From positions 1-5,794 of the forward strand of contig JAEWIL010000012.1 of assembly GCA_023387085.1 (NCBI GenBank): DNA of 5,794 nucleotides, given 5' to 3'. Below the pieces are notes generated by a model. The model saw only the letters and a program-made list of their open reading frames with translations, ran no database searches and was not told where the DNA came from. The DNA is from Pseudomonadota bacterium (GTDB lineage: Bacteria; Pseudomonadota; Alphaproteobacteria; Sphingomonadales; Sphingomonadaceae). This document shows, piece by piece, positions 5,480 through 5,794 of the stretch. The number at the start of each line of letters is the position of its first letter. Position 1 is the first letter of the stretch. The translations under genes and the position numbers were made by a program.

Positions 5480-5517
5480 TCTACTCAAAATCGGTCACAT
5501 TTCAGGGGAGCATGTCA
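5473..5517. repeat. Right terminal inverted repeat of the IS
   Basis: Read on the minus strand it begins TGACATGCTCCCCTGA and continues to GTAGAGTCCGAC. It lies upstream of orfA and overlaps one arm of the hairpin that encloses the orfA ribosome binding site. Confidence 0.88.
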
Positions 5518-5521
5518 CCTT
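5518..5521. repeat. Target-site duplication, right copy (CCTT)
   Basis: CCTT directly follows the right end of the IS and matches 4275-4278, defining the exact insertion point. Confidence 0.8.
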
Positions 5522-5646
5522 CCACCGCCTTGGAGCCCGGCCTCCGGCGGGAATCGCTACTGGGGGACCGTGAGCGTCCCATCCCATTTCAGCCATCCAC
5601 GCTGACGGATGGGCGGGGGTGGCGTGAGTCGGCTCGAGGCGAGTAG

Positions 5647-5735
5647 CTAAACAGTAATTTTTCTCTTCTTCGTCCGTCACGGTGCGGCGATCGGAGAGAA
5701 AGACGACGGTCTACTGCCTTACGACTGGCCTCGCA
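5647..5735. other. Intergenic region downstream of the right-edge gene
   Basis: No gene, clear hairpin terminator or RNA gene is seen between the interrupted frame and the stop of the right-edge gene. A pyrimidine-rich patch lies at 5658-5673. A plus-strand frame from a GTG near 5682 stays open to the window edge, but it lies antisense to the probable hslU end and has no ribosome binding site. Confidence 0.4.
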
Positions 5736-5794
5736 CTAAAGTACATATTTGCTGAGGTCGGTGTCACCGACGACGTCGGCGAGCTGCATGTCGA
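5736..5794 (-). CDS. hslU: Probable 3' end of hslU (ATPase subunit of HslUV protease)
   Basis: Only the last 18 codons are in the window. The C-terminal residues read MQLADVVGDTDLSKYVL before a TAG at 5736-5738. HslU proteins end in a conserved tail of the form hydrophobic-x-D-x-D-L-S-[RK]-[FY]-[IV]-L; in E. coli it ends DEDLSRFIL. In HslUV this tail inserts into pockets of the HslV peptidase to activate it. The match rests on the final ten or so residues, so another protein with the same ending is possible. The gene is oriented toward the island, with its 5' part beyond the right edge. Confidence 0.5.
   Translation of the reverse strand, partial: DMQLADVVGDTDLSKYVL

Larger units (their letters stand above)
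4279..5517 (-). mobile_element. Complete IS3-family, IS407-group insertion sequence (1239 bp)
   Basis: The element has imperfect inverted repeats of about 45 bases, orfA and orfB in overlapping frames read on the minus strand, and a 4 bp duplication (CCTT) on both sides. Ends are TG and CA as usual for IS3 elements. The shared outer repeat is TGAC[G/A]TGCTCCCCTGA and the shared inner part is GTAGAGTCCGAC. The length is typical for the IS407 group. The matching duplication shows that it arrived by simple transposition and has not since been rearranged at its ends. orfB carries a one-base deletion, so this copy is probably unable to move without help from another copy. I cannot name the specific element. 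Confidence 0.92.
4188..5646 (+). other. Short open frame of unknown meaning, split by the IS element
   Basis: If the IS (4279-5517) and one copy of its CCTT duplication are removed, ATG 4188 opens a continuous frame of 71 codons ending in TAG at 5644-5646. It begins MPINFAFTPITPILPLDKG and ends GWRESARGE. There is no clear ribosome binding site, and a frame on the opposite strand is also open across the same joint, as often happens in GC-rich noncoding DNA. I do not recognise the product. The segment may instead be the remains of another mobile element; a small hairpin (5593-5598 with 5607-5612) lies in its right part. Confidence 0.25.

Noticed and set aside
4284..5512. IS ends placed at TGCTCCCC/GGGGAGCA
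   Set aside because: These ends give no target duplication; moving each out by five bases gives TG/CA ends and a perfect CCTT repeat.
5495..5680. 61-codon minus-strand frame starting with GTG
   Set aside because: It ends inside the right repeat of the IS, has no ribosome binding site and no recognisable motif. Without the IS the frame would continue to a stop, but so do frames on the other strand.
1..5794. CRISPR arrays, tRNA or rRNA genes, tandem repeats
   Set aside because: No regularly spaced direct repeats, no cloverleaf or CCA-type ends, and no rRNA-like sequence were seen on either strand.

Overview
The window looks like chromosome from an alphaproteobacterium, most probably a sphingomonad. 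It is GC-rich, its H+-pyrophosphatase is of the alphaproteobacterial kind, and the serine-recombinase remnant and the IS3-family (IS407-group) element resemble ones common in Sphingomonadaceae. This is a judgement from recalled protein patterns, not from a search.

Layout. Bases 1-1455 are the 3' two thirds of hppA, a membrane proton-pumping pyrophosphatase, closed by a strong bidirectional terminator (1475-1511). From about 1520 to 5650 the DNA is accessory and mostly worn. On the minus strand lies the C-terminal part of a zinc-ribbon serine recombinase, broken by three frameshifts and a stop. Next is a poorly explained 0.4 kb stretch. Then comes a compact two-gene minus-strand operon: an unrecognised 184-residue protein (2932-3486) overlapping by 8 bases a small protein made almost only of a sigma-70 region 4 helix-turn-helix (2634-2939). 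Facing away from it is a ribbon-helix-helix regulator (3585-3815). The space between these divergent genes holds a perfect 15+3+15 palindrome, most simply the regulator's operator. Just after the regulator a strong Shine-Dalgarno overlaps its stop codon and leads to a TTG-started reading frame that dies after 19 codons, where an IS5-type transposase fragment begins. The regulator may therefore have lost a coupled partner.

Bases 4279-5517 are a complete 1239 bp IS407-group element, transposase on the minus strand, with long terminal inverted repeats and a 4 bp target duplication (CCTT). It carries a textbook A7 frameshift site between orfA and orfB, a hairpin enclosing the orfA ribosome binding site, and a perfect 34 bp palindrome near the end of orfB. 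orfB has a one-base deletion after the DDE triad. Removing the IS rejoins a short open frame (71 codons) of unknown meaning.

At the right edge a minus-strand gene enters whose last 18 residues match the C-terminal tail pattern of HslU. The picture is a small decayed island between two housekeeping genes, with one apparently intact regulatory cassette (unknown protein, sigma-like protein and RHH protein around one palindromic operator). That cassette is the most novel part.
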